A stretch of DNA of 64,000 nucleotides from Acidobacteriota bacterium (GTDB lineage Bacteria; Acidobacteriota; Terriglobia; Bryobacterales; Bryobacteraceae), in NCBI GenBank assembly GCA_016185425.1, contig JACPNQ010000035.1:64001-128000 (forward strand), in the 5' to 3' direction. The notes under the pieces were generated by a model. The model did not search any database. It was not told the origin of the DNA and saw only the letters and a list, made by a program, of their open reading frames with translations. The position numbers and the translations under genes were made by a program. Shown here in pieces: positions 10,001 through 16,806 of the stretch; the first letter of the stretch is position 1; every line of letters starts with the position of its first letter.

Positions 10001-10211
10001 TTCTCCCATCGGGTGAGAACACCGGATATGTCTCCACGCCCTGCCCGCTGGTAAGTCGCGCGGCGGCGCCGCCGCCCTTGCCCACGCGCCACAGATCGCC
10101 GGCATAGGAAAAGACGATGTCCGTCCCGTTGAATGCCGGACGCTGGGGCAGAATCGAGTTCTCCTGCGCCAACAGAGGCACTGCGAGAAGCAGCGGCAGA
10201 ATGCGAATCAT
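7014..10211 (-). CDS. Tricorn-type S41 protease with N-terminal beta-propeller
   Basis: A 1065-residue exported protease of the tricorn/S41 family. A signal peptide (MIRILPLLLAVPLLAQ) is followed by two blocks of WD40-like/TolB-like propeller repeats (VFSPDGRTVAFAGEYDG, AWSPDGKSVAWFSDEGG, VWSPDSKWIACE), a linker rich in Glu/Lys, a core domain (HLTIGHLYVRGGEV, with the likely catalytic His), a PDZ domain (DYILSIDGRDV) and the S41 domain. The nucleophile is the Ser of EFAGSGGDAMPYYF, near residue 953. Tricorn-type enzymes degrade oligopeptides; this one should act in the periplasm. The ATG at 10211 is preferred because it begins the signal peptide, although the frame stays open to 10538. First gene of a unit with the bestrophin and cytochrome genes. 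Confidence 0.9.
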   Translation of the reverse strand: MIRILPLLLAVPLLAQENSILPQRPAFNGTDIVFSYAGDLWRVGKGGGAAARLTSGQGVETYPVFSPDGRTVAFAGEYDGNFDVYTVPVSGGVPRRITYHPGVDEPTAWTNDGKYIVFRSSRAATTTRYRQLFRIPAAGGAEEPLPFHFAVAASFSGDGAHIAYMPIGFFRPPHSYDSWKHYRGGMTTKIWIGQMSDSSVAEVPRENSADFDPMWIGNEVYFLSDREGAVKLFAYDTAGKKVRRVLDNSALDYKSASAGPGAIVLEKFGGLQLYDLKSKKLTDVPVTVDADIGEVRPRWMKAADALRGFALSPSGKRAVFEARGEIVTVPAEKGDVRVLSKSPGAHDRGPAWSPDGKSVAWFSDEGGGYALVIRDQAGDGEKRTIRMADKPGYYFDPVWSPDSKWIACENNRLNLLLVELATGRVTEIAKDYYYDPVRSFNPSWSPDSEWIAYTKELPSHFHAIFAYSVKDGKTIQLTDGMSDARWPVFDRSGLYLYFAASTNSGPTLGWIDMTSDPFSVNRSAYVMVLRKDTPSPLAAESDEETEKKDSEKEGKPVVRIDTDGLNQRILALPVPPRDYGGLEAGKAGILYLHESHDPAPGVVHRFDMKARKSAVFAEGVNSWTLSADGDKILLKKGSEWSIVPSGVPPKAGEGVINTSAIEVWVDPREEWKQMYREAWRMQAEYFYDPNLHGVDARAMSERYEKYLRGVGSRADLNYLFAEMLGHLTIGHLYVRGGEVPAGKKVAGGLLGADFEVANGRYRIAKIYNGENWNPALRAPLTAPGVDVRRGDYILSIDGRDVTPGIEIHSYLEGRAGKQVKLRVSADPSGTNARDAVVVPVATDTELRYFDWVESNRRKVDQASGGKLAYVYMPDTGESGYRSFVRYYFAQSGREGVIIDERFNGGGQAADYVIDVLRREPMNYWRTRYGNDTTTPVMGITGPRVMIINEFAGSGGDAMPYYFRFHKLGPLVGTRTWGGLVGILGYPVLMDGGTLTAPNFAFRNLSGAFDVENKGVAPDVESWSDPAAVRQGHDPQLEKAIAIALEQMKRNPSRKPAEPAYPNHAK

Positions 10212-10251
10212 GAGCGTATTATCGCAACGAAAGTTCCTGTAGATTGAGGAA

Positions 10252-10645
10252 ATGCATAGCAGGCGAGCGGTACTGACAGCGATGCTGCCGGTGTTGGCGG
10301 GATGCGGGTCGAAGCGGCAAACGACGGATGGGAATCGGGATCCGTGGAGCAGGCGGGCTTCGATGCGAATGCGCTGCGGCAGTTGTCGGCGGATTTGGGT
10401 GCCGGCAAGTTTCCGAAAACGCACTCCGTGATCGTGGAGAAGAGCGGCCGAATCGTCTATGAGCGGTACTTCGCGGGCGAAGATCAGCGATGGATTCAGC
10501 CGATGGGCCATCGAGTGATGGACGCCGATAGCTTGCACGATCTTCGCTCCGTTTCAAAGAGCGTAACCTCAGCCGTTTTAGGCATCGCGATCCGCAAAGA
10601 CTTCGGCACCATGCTGGCCAGGCCGATCCTGTCTTTCTTTCCCCG
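10252..10645 (+). pseudogene. Serine hydrolase (beta-lactamase/class C-like) lipoprotein, frameshifted and 3'-truncated
   Basis: From ATG 10252 the frame encodes a lipoprotein signal peptide, MHSRRAVLTAMLPVLAGCGS, with lipobox LAGC. Around 10300-10325 the homology moves to another frame, which reads DGWESGSVEQAGFDANALRQ and then LHDLRSVSKSVTSAVLGIAI, with the S-x-x-K catalytic motif of beta-lactamase-like serine hydrolases. Recognisable homology stops at PILSFFP, near 10641, after about 115 of the ~350-400 residues expected. Beyond this point the frame runs antisense to a lipase gene and is not protein-like. The Tyr and His/Lys-Thr-Gly motifs of the family are absent, so an active enzyme is unlikely. 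It is divergent from the protease at 10211. Confidence 0.75.
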
Positions 10646-11072
10646 GCTCCCCGCACGCCCCGGTCACGAATACTCCATGGTTCGGCGTACCGGCGAGAAT
10701 CGCATGAGAAACAACGCCCGCACCACCGCCGTTCTTAATGTAGTTCCGAATCGTATTCCCGCCGCGGCTGCTGCCGATAAGGGCCACTCTCTTCGATTTC
10801 GTCTCCAACAGCAATCGCGTGACCGCGGCACTCAGCTCGACGGCCTGGTCCGTCGTGGAAGAGCGGTACGTCTCGACCTTTGCGTCGTTCAGTCGCGCGC
10901 CCGGATTGGTGAACCGAACGGCGAACAACTTCTCCCGCGGATAGCCGTTCGAGTCGAAGAGCCAAATGATACCCATCCACTTGGCCGCATCGTCGCCGTT
11001 GCCGTGAACAAACACGATCGGCGGTTGGGCTGTGAGAGTCACGGCGGCGAGCAGGAAGAAGCGCATCGCCAT
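10578..11072 (-). pseudogene. Secreted alpha/beta-hydrolase (lipase-like), 3'-truncated
   Basis: The first ~135 residues are a secreted lipase-like alpha/beta hydrolase: signal peptide MAMRFFLLAAVTLTAQ, oxyanion-hole region PIVFVHGNGDDAAKW, nucleophile elbow VALIGSSRGGNTIRNYI (G-S-S-R-G) and HAILAGTPNHGVF. After NHGVF (near 10667) the sequence becomes arginine-rich, non-homologous and antisense to the serine hydrolase fragment, until a stop at 10578. The Asp and His of the catalytic triad, which should lie downstream, are missing. The ATG follows the glycosyltransferase stop directly (TAGATG), so this was the last gene of the six-gene operon from 15442. Confidence 0.7.
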
Positions 11073-11891
11073 CTAGAGTACCGAGAGAATAGCCGACACG
11101 GCCTGGTCCGTGCCATCGGCGGGCTCGCGGAAGAAATGTCGCATGCGCGCGTGCTGATCGTCGTAACGCCGCGCGAACGGAACAGCGGTGTGTCGATCGC
11201 GGTGGACGAGCAGGTCGGCCATTGAGTTGTACCCCGCTCCCGTAATGATGCGCCGTGCACGATGGTACAGGTTCGTGGCGGGATAGTATTCAACATGAGA
11301 CCACGGCGAGATCACCGCATATGGCGGTTCCGCCAACGCAATCAGCGCGGCCACCTCATCCTCCGGCCCGCTGTGCACCACTAGCGTCAAATCATTGCGG
11401 TCCAGTTCCGGCGGCGCGGGCACCGCGATCCGCGCCGGAGGCAATAGAATCGGGCCGTCCAGCACGACGGACGGATTCAACTGGTCCGCATGATCTTGCG
11501 CCAACGGCTCAGCCAACAGCGTCAGAGTGAAGTCCCCGGCGTAAATCGGGAAAGGCGTCAGCAATCGGCGCGCGACGTGTATCAGCGGCACGGAGAGCGG
11601 AACGCCGCGCCACTCCTCCCGCAGCCCATACGGAAACGTATCCGTCACCACGGCCCGTGGCTTCACATCCTCAACAAACTGCCGCGCGGCGGCGGCCCAC
11701 GCCTCCCCATCCAGCGCGACTATCGGGCAGCGCGCCAACAACGCCAGGCCGTGGGCAAACGGCGAATTCGTCACAATTCGCGCATCCATTCCCGCATCAC
11801 GCAGCCGCAGGCAGATAGCCAGCGCGCGATTCATATGGCCCAATCCGCCGCCCGGCGCGAAGTAGGCGACTATACCCCGATCAATCCGCAC
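11073..11891 (-). CDS. MurG-like / GT28-type glycosyltransferase
   Basis: About 272 residues when started at GTG 11891 (VRIDRGIVAYFAPGGGLGHMNRAL). The N-terminal G-G-G-L-G-H-x-x-R motif is that of MurG-like and other GT-B glycosyltransferases that survey a nucleotide-sugar donor, and the C-terminal half contains RIITGAGYNSMADLL, the GT28 'G-G-x-N/T-x-x-E' type donor-binding region in a variant form. The sugar and acceptor are unknown. It overlaps the 3' end of the upstream GT4 gene by 22 bp. The frame extends upstream to 12110, but that part is antisense-like shadow of the GT4 gene. The start is uncertain. Confidence 0.7.
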   Translation of the reverse strand: MRIDRGIVAYFAPGGGLGHMNRALAICLRLRDAGMDARIVTNSPFAHGLALLARCPIVALDGEAWAAAARQFVEDVKPRAVVTDTFPYGLREEWRGVPLSVPLIHVARRLLTPFPIYAGDFTLTLLAEPLAQDHADQLNPSVVLDGPILLPPARIAVPAPPELDRNDLTLVVHSGPEDEVAALIALAEPPYAVISPWSHVEYYPATNLYHRARRIITGAGYNSMADLLVHRDRHTAVPFARRYDDQHARMRHFFREPADGTDQAVSAILSVL

Positions 11892-13000
11892 AGCACATCC
11901 AACTCGCGCTCCGGCGAGAACTCCATCACCGCAAAGTCGCGGACCGCCGCCGACATCTTCCTGTACTCCGCTCCACCCATCGTTATCGCCCGCGCGGTTG
12001 CTGTGCCCGCCGCCGTGCGATCCTCGCTCGCAAACAGAAATCCATTCACCCCGTCCGTAATCAGTTCCCGCATCGCGCCCGCATCCGACACAATCGGCAC
12101 CACGCCGCACGCCATCGCCTCCAGCAGGACGTTCGGCATGCCTTCAAACATCGACGGGATGGCGACAAAGTCCGCCGCCGCGTAGAGTCCCGCCAATTGA
12201 TCGGGCGCGGAGAAGGAAATCCGCACACTGCGTGGCGCAATGGCCGGGTCATCCAGGATCGCAGCCGTCGGCGCGTCGAGCGTACCAACCACCAGCAACC
12301 GCAACCGCTCCATGAGTCCCAAGTCGCGTACTGCCTCCAGCCAAAACGGGATTCGCTTCTTCGCCTTTAACTCGCCAAACAATCCGATCACGCGCACGCC
12401 GTCCACGGCTCCCAATAGTCCGCGCACCTCGTCGCGCCGCGCGCGGTCCGCCGGTAGCAGTTCCCAGCGCGACACATCCACACCGTTTGGCGTCCACTCC
12501 ACGCGGGCTGACGGATAGAGCGCCCGGATCCGCTCTACCTTCTCCATCGTCACGGCGCCGATCGAGGTCGCTCGCGAAAGCGCCTCCCGTACCATGCCGC
12601 CCCGCTGCGGCCAGAACCAGTCGCGATCCAAATCGTTTCCACGCACCAGCACGGTGGACCGCGCGCCAAGCCAGGCCGCAAAAGTCACGGCGTGAAACCC
12701 GCCGGTCGACGCACCAAAACCCACCGCGTGCGAATAGGGCGAACGCGCGTGCAGCGTCTGTGTCAGTATCCACGCCTGGTTGGACGACATCGCCGGTTCC
12801 GTCTCCGCGGGAAGAAGAATATCGGCGCCGCCATCGCGCTCCTCGATACGCGCCTCAAAAACGTTCGCGGCGCCGAGTACCAACACGTCCACGGCAACGC
12901 CGCGGCGGCGCAACCCGCGCACCTGCCGCGCACAACTCACCGACATGCCGCCGCCCGCGGGCGGATAGCGGTCGGTGATCCAAAGAATACGGCCGCTCAT
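11870..13000 (-). CDS. GT4-family glycosyltransferase
   Basis: A 376-residue retaining glycosyltransferase of the GT-B fold. The N-terminus ILWITDRYPPAGGGMS is the usual acceptor-domain start, RVEWTPNGVDVSRWEL is the inter-domain 'PNGVD' motif, GLFGELKAKKRIPFWLEAV starts the second Rossmann domain, and FVAIPSMFEGMPNVLLEAMACG has the E-x7-E donor-binding motif. It probably adds a sugar to a surface glycan or glycoprotein; the specificity cannot be read. Its ATG overlaps the upstream zinc-finger gene stop (ATGA), so the genes are coupled. Confidence 0.85.
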   Translation of the reverse strand: MSGRILWITDRYPPAGGGMSVSCARQVRGLRRRGVAVDVLVLGAANVFEARIEERDGGADILLPAETEPAMSSNQAWILTQTLHARSPYSHAVGFGASTGGFHAVTFAAWLGARSTVLVRGNDLDRDWFWPQRGGMVREALSRATSIGAVTMEKVERIRALYPSARVEWTPNGVDVSRWELLPADRARRDEVRGLLGAVDGVRVIGLFGELKAKKRIPFWLEAVRDLGLMERLRLLVVGTLDAPTAAILDDPAIAPRSVRISFSAPDQLAGLYAAADFVAIPSMFEGMPNVLLEAMACGVVPIVSDAGAMRELITDGVNGFLFASEDRTAAGTATARAITMGGAEYRKMSAAVRDFAVMEFSPERELDVLCGLIGV

Positions 13001-13341
13001 GTCTCCTTCGGGTCGTAACGCTGCTGCTTCGCCGGCGGATTGGCGCCAAATGCCCGCTGCGACATCGCCGCCGAATCGGCGCTGGAGAAGAATCCGCGCT
13101 GCCCGAATTGCGCCGCGCCGCCATACTGCGTGAAGTACTGCCCGCGCGTCTCCGCGATGTCCGTGTCGTCGTTATCCTCGTAGCCCGCCGCTTGCGACGC
13201 GCACTGCGGACATGCAGGTCCGGCGTCGCCCATCATCGTGTGCATCGGGCAGATCTGGCGTCCGCACATGCCGCACGCTCCACTCGCCGGTGCGCCGCAC
13301 TCTCGCATCACCAGCATCCCCAACTGGTATTCGCAACTCAT
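12997..13341 (-). CDS. Small B-box-like zinc-finger protein, unknown function
   Basis: A 114-residue soluble protein. The first ~50 residues carry seven Cys and one His in the pattern C-x7-C-x2-C-x4-C-x2-H ... C-x2-C (segments CGAPASGACGMCG, ICPMH, CPQC), as in B-box-type zinc fingers found at the N-termini of bacterial membrane proteins. The remainder is low-complexity, rich in Gln, Gly, Ala and Asp, without a membrane helix. The start ATG overlaps the stop of the upstream membrane-protein gene (ATGA) and its stop overlaps the next glycosyltransferase start, so it is an internal member of the glycan operon. The longer open frame back to 13728 is antisense shadow and was not used. Confidence 0.7.
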   Translation of the reverse strand: MSCEYQLGMLVMRECGAPASGACGMCGRQICPMHTMMGDAGPACPQCASQAAGYEDNDDTDIAETRGQYFTQYGGAAQFGQRGFFSSADSAAMSQRAFGANPPAKQQRYDPKET

Positions 13342-14258
13342 TGCCCACCCCCCGCCGCCGTCGGCCGCATGCCCGTCAGGCGGATAAACAACCTGACGAT
13401 GTCGGCGGGCGGTAGCGTGTCTTGCGGTGGCTGCCCGGCCGATTTGAACTTGTAGTATCGATCCAGCCGCGCGACCATCACCCCGTTCTTCTCTGAAAAC
13501 GATAACTTTTCGCACGATTTCTCGATGAACTTCTGCATCCGTGCCGGCTCCCATTTCATCGGCGCCGCTGGGATCAAAATCGCCGTCGCTGTGGTCGCCT
13601 TCTTCCACTTCGTTTTCGACTTGTACTTCCCGCGCGGCGTTTTGTAGCTGCGCTCCAGTTTGTGGTACTCGTTGTCCACGCGCAGCACCGCTGTACTTCC
13701 ATCGGCCAACGGCATGCGCATATCGCACACAGCGGCTTCAAACACGCTCAGCTTCAGACTGCGATTCTTTCCTGGCGGTAGGTTCTTGCTGAATTTGCGC
13801 TGCTTTTCGTCCAGCATCGTCAAGTTCAAATCCACTCGAACCTTTTGGTCCGGATGAAAATCCTGGCTCAACTGCTTCAACATGGGCCGTATCGCGAGGC
13901 GCAATTCGTTCGGGATGTCCGCCTTCGTGAGCTCATTCAGCTTTCGCCTGAAATAGAAGATCGACGCCAAGGGCACGACGAATGGGATTGGCGCCATCCA
14001 AAGGGAATCGGTCACCGCGCCAACGAAGAACATCAGGAAGAATCCAAGCACCGTTGCCACGATGCTGCCGATCCAAATGCCGTTCGCCTTGGACTTGCGC
14101 TTCTCGATCGTCAAATCCCACCGTTCCAATTCCCCCAGCAGCTTCACCAGAGCCCGCGCATTCCAGGCTCCGGTAATCTTTCGCGTCTCTATGGCCTGGC
14201 GGGCGTCCGGAGAGAGGTCCGCTTCCTGGTTAATCGCTGCGCTGCTCGGTTTGCTCAT
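13338..14258 (-). CDS. Two-TM membrane protein, unknown function
   Basis: A 306-residue protein with an N-terminal soluble stretch of ~60 residues, two adjacent hydrophobic helices (about residues 62-82 and 88-106: GSIVATVLGFFLMFFVGAV, MAPIPFVVPLASIFYF), and a ~195-residue cytoplasmic or periplasmic C-terminal domain. That domain holds a hydrophilic beta-rich segment (KVRVDLNLTMLDEKQRKF, STAVLRVDNEYHKLERSYKT) and a Lys-rich loop. I do not recognise the family. It is bracketed by 4-bp overlaps with the upstream GT4 gene and the downstream zinc-finger gene, so co-expression with both is expected. Confidence 0.7.
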   Translation of the reverse strand: MSKPSSAAINQEADLSPDARQAIETRKITGAWNARALVKLLGELERWDLTIEKRKSKANGIWIGSIVATVLGFFLMFFVGAVTDSLWMAPIPFVVPLASIFYFRRKLNELTKADIPNELRLAIRPMLKQLSQDFHPDQKVRVDLNLTMLDEKQRKFSKNLPPGKNRSLKLSVFEAAVCDMRMPLADGSTAVLRVDNEYHKLERSYKTPRGKYKSKTKWKKATTATAILIPAAPMKWEPARMQKFIEKSCEKLSFSEKNGVMVARLDRYYKFKSAGQPPQDTLPPADIVRLFIRLTGMRPTAAGGGQ

Positions 14259-15442
14259 CCGGTCACCCCAGTTATTCGTGCCGCCGCTACACGGCGAAAC
14301 ACCGCCGTGAGTTGTTCATGCGCAATCGCTTGGGAAAAGTAATCACGCGCCGACTGTTTTGCCGTAGCCGACAGTGTATCTCGAAGCTCGTGGTCGCGAA
14401 ATAATCGCTCTATCGCCAGAGCCCAGGCCCGCCGGTCTCCCGGCGCTGCAAGCCATCCATTCTCGCCATGCCGGATCAGCTCGCGGCTCACCGCCAGGTC
14501 CGACGCAAGCACCGGTGTCCCGGCGGCCATTGACTCCACTATCTTCACGGGGCAGCAGCCCTGTCGCGTGTTCCGCGACGTCTCCGCCAACGGAGCCACC
14601 GTAAATCGCAATCGCGCCATCACCGCTGCCAACTCCTCCGGCGGCAGGGGCTCATGCAGCAAAACTCGCGAGCCCATTCCGAGCTTCGCGATCTTCCTTT
14701 CCAGTGCAGGCGCGTCTCGATTCCCGCTATGCACAATCAACAGCCGGCCGGCCTGCGTCAGCGCGAAGGCGTCGATTAGAAACTCCACGCCCTGCCACGC
14801 CTGCAAGCCGCCTATGTAGCCGCACCACTCGCCATCCGCCAATGCCGCCACCGGGCACGGCCACCCGCCGCCACGGAAAAACGTCTCGCTCGCGGCGTTG
14901 GGGATCACGCAAACGCGCTCGGCGCCCACACCTTCCTCAATCAGCGCTCGCCGCGTGACACGCGATACGCAAAGAACCTCCGTCGCGCTCCGCAGGCATG
15001 CCCGCTCCATATCGCCGATCTTCGCTTGCAGCGCGGCGCTCTCCGCAAATCCGGGACGCGAATATGCCAACTCCCAGGACGGCAGGGCATTCAGCTCGAA
15101 TATCGCCGGGCACTCCGGCGTCGCGCGCAGGCAAGGGATGCCTCCCCACGGATCGCGGAACACCGTCAACTCCAGAGTCCGCGAATGCTGCCGCGCGTGA
15201 AACTCCACAAATTCCGCGAACATCGTCGCGCGCTGCAAAACGTCGCGGTGCCCGCCCGGTAGCCGGTAAATCGTTATCTCATCCTGCCGCTCCACTGCGG
15301 GTAATTCCGTATCGCCCAGGCAGAGCACGCACACCGGTGCGAACTCCCTCGACAGCGCCGACACCATGGACGCGATGTGGCTCGACGATCCCTTCGGCCG
15401 CGGATAGACGTCGAAGGCCACATAGAGTGCCCGTGCGCGCAT
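14255..15442 (-). CDS. GT4-family glycosyltransferase, first gene of the operon
   Basis: A 395-residue GT-B glycosyltransferase. Supporting features are the N-terminal acceptor domain (ALYVAFDVYPRPKGSSSHI, where a Gly-Ser loop contacts the phosphate of the donor), VCVIPNAASETFF in place of the 'PNGVD' hinge, YIGGLQAWQGVEFLIDAF at the start of the donor domain, and CPVKIVESMAAGTPVLASD, the K-x2-E-x-M-A-A-G-x-P-V donor-binding motif. It heads the minus-strand operon of six overlapping genes ending at 10578. It starts 8 bp before the racemase-like gene's stop, also on the minus strand, so read-through from 16770 is possible. Confidence 0.85.
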   Translation of the reverse strand: MRARALYVAFDVYPRPKGSSSHIASMVSALSREFAPVCVLCLGDTELPAVERQDEITIYRLPGGHRDVLQRATMFAEFVEFHARQHSRTLELTVFRDPWGGIPCLRATPECPAIFELNALPSWELAYSRPGFAESAALQAKIGDMERACLRSATEVLCVSRVTRRALIEEGVGAERVCVIPNAASETFFRGGGWPCPVAALADGEWCGYIGGLQAWQGVEFLIDAFALTQAGRLLIVHSGNRDAPALERKIAKLGMGSRVLLHEPLPPEELAAVMARLRFTVAPLAETSRNTRQGCCPVKIVESMAAGTPVLASDLAVSRELIRHGENGWLAAPGDRRAWALAIERLFRDHELRDTLSATAKQSARDYFSQAIAHEQLTAVFRRVAAARITGVTG

Positions 15443-15450
15443 GGAGTCTA

Positions 15451-16770
15451 TTATGGCCGAACGATTGTTCCATCCAGCCTGCGGTCCGTCCCACGGTTCT
15501 GCCCTGGCGTTTTGTATGGAAACTTCGCCGCAGCCTTTTCGTCCACATCCACTCCGAGTCCGGGCTTGTCGTTCGCATACATATAGCCGCCCGTGATCTC
15601 CGGTGCGCCGGGAAACACCTCGCGCATTGCGGCGGAGAAGCGGTTCTCTTCCTGAATGCCGAAGTTATAGGAGGCCAAGTCCAGATGCATGTTCACCGCA
15701 TGGCCGATCGGCGATACGTTCCCCGGCCCATGCCACGCCGTCCGGACGCCGAACATCTCGCAGCAGCACTGAATCTTCCGCGCCAGGCTCAAGCCGCCAA
15801 TCGCGGAGATATGGATACGAATGAAATCGATCAATCGGTTCTGCACCAGCGGCAGCCACTCATTTCGATTCACGAACAACTCGCCCATCGCGAGCGGCGT
15901 CGTTGTCTGCTGCCGCAGCACGCTGAACCACTGCGCGTCCTCCGGCGCAAACGGATCCTCCATAAAGAACGGCCGGTACGGTTCCACAGCCTTGCATAAT
16001 TGCAGTGCCTGCGGTGGTGGCAGCCTTTCGTGCACATCGTGCAGCAGGTCCACGTCGAATCCAATCTTCGAGCGCAGATGCTCGAACATCTTCAGCGTGT
16101 TGTTCAAGTACGGAGTCGGCTCGAACACGGGTGAACCGGGCGTCCCTCGCGGCCGTGCGTTCTGCACCGTCTCCGAGGTCAGCGAGTTGGCGCCATACGT
16201 CGCGAATCCCGGCACGCCGAGCTGCACACGCACATGGCGGTAGCCTTCGGCCTGATACTGCCGTACCTTCGTCTCCAGCTCCTCCAGCGTGGTCGCGCTG
16301 GCGTGAGTATAGAGCGGCACCGCCGTCCGCACCTTGCCGCCCAGCAGCTTATAGACAGGCATGTTGGCACGCTTGCCAAGGATGTCCCACAACGCGCCGT
16401 CAATGCCCGAAAGCGCGTTGTTCAACGTCACGCCGCTGCGAAAGTACGACGCGACGTATTGCGTCTGCCAGATGTCCTCAATCGCCTCCGGATCCTTCCC
16501 AACAAGTGCCGGTTTCAAATACTGTTCAATTGCCGCCGCCACCGCCAGCGGCCGCTCCCGGTGCGTCGCGCAGCCAACACCATACAACCCCGGCTCGCTC
16601 GTCAGCACTTTCACCGCCACCAGATTGTCCGCGCCCGGTTGCGTCAGAATCACCTTGACATCGGTGATCTTCAACGCCGGCGTGCCGCGATTCGCCTGTG
16701 CCAGGGCTGCCTGCGGGGCGCCTGCCAATACGCTGATTCCGCCCAAGACGTTCCGCCGTGAAGTCTTCAT
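15451..16770 (-). CDS. Enolase-superfamily (mandelate racemase / ManD-like) sugar-acid dehydratase, exported
   Basis: A 439-residue member of the enolase superfamily. The N-terminus MKTSRRNVLGGISVLAG has a twin Arg and a hydrophobic stretch, typical of Tat export. Metal ligands of the barrel are seen in DVDLLHDVHERL, RPFFMEDPFAPED and GELF, and the C-terminal HGPGNVSPIGHAVNMHLDL resembles the D-mannonate dehydratase/RspA subgroup, in which the barrel acids bind Mg2+ and act on aldonic acids. Exact substrate is not inferable. It is divergent from the Gfo/Idh/MocA gene at 16807 (36 bp gap), and the two likely act in one carbohydrate pathway. Confidence 0.8.
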   Translation of the reverse strand: MKTSRRNVLGGISVLAGAPQAALAQANRGTPALKITDVKVILTQPGADNLVAVKVLTSEPGLYGVGCATHRERPLAVAAAIEQYLKPALVGKDPEAIEDIWQTQYVASYFRSGVTLNNALSGIDGALWDILGKRANMPVYKLLGGKVRTAVPLYTHASATTLEELETKVRQYQAEGYRHVRVQLGVPGFATYGANSLTSETVQNARPRGTPGSPVFEPTPYLNNTLKMFEHLRSKIGFDVDLLHDVHERLPPPQALQLCKAVEPYRPFFMEDPFAPEDAQWFSVLRQQTTTPLAMGELFVNRNEWLPLVQNRLIDFIRIHISAIGGLSLARKIQCCCEMFGVRTAWHGPGNVSPIGHAVNMHLDLASYNFGIQEENRFSAAMREVFPGAPEITGGYMYANDKPGLGVDVDEKAAAKFPYKTPGQNRGTDRRLDGTIVRP

Positions 16771-16806
16771 GGCTGTAGAGTCTATCAGTCGGATACCATC
16801 AAAAGC

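Noticed and set aside
10302-11225. A single 307-residue protein spanning the serine hydrolase start and beyond
   Set aside because: After ~10645 the residues are antisense to lipase and glycosyltransferase coding sequence; only the first part has homology.
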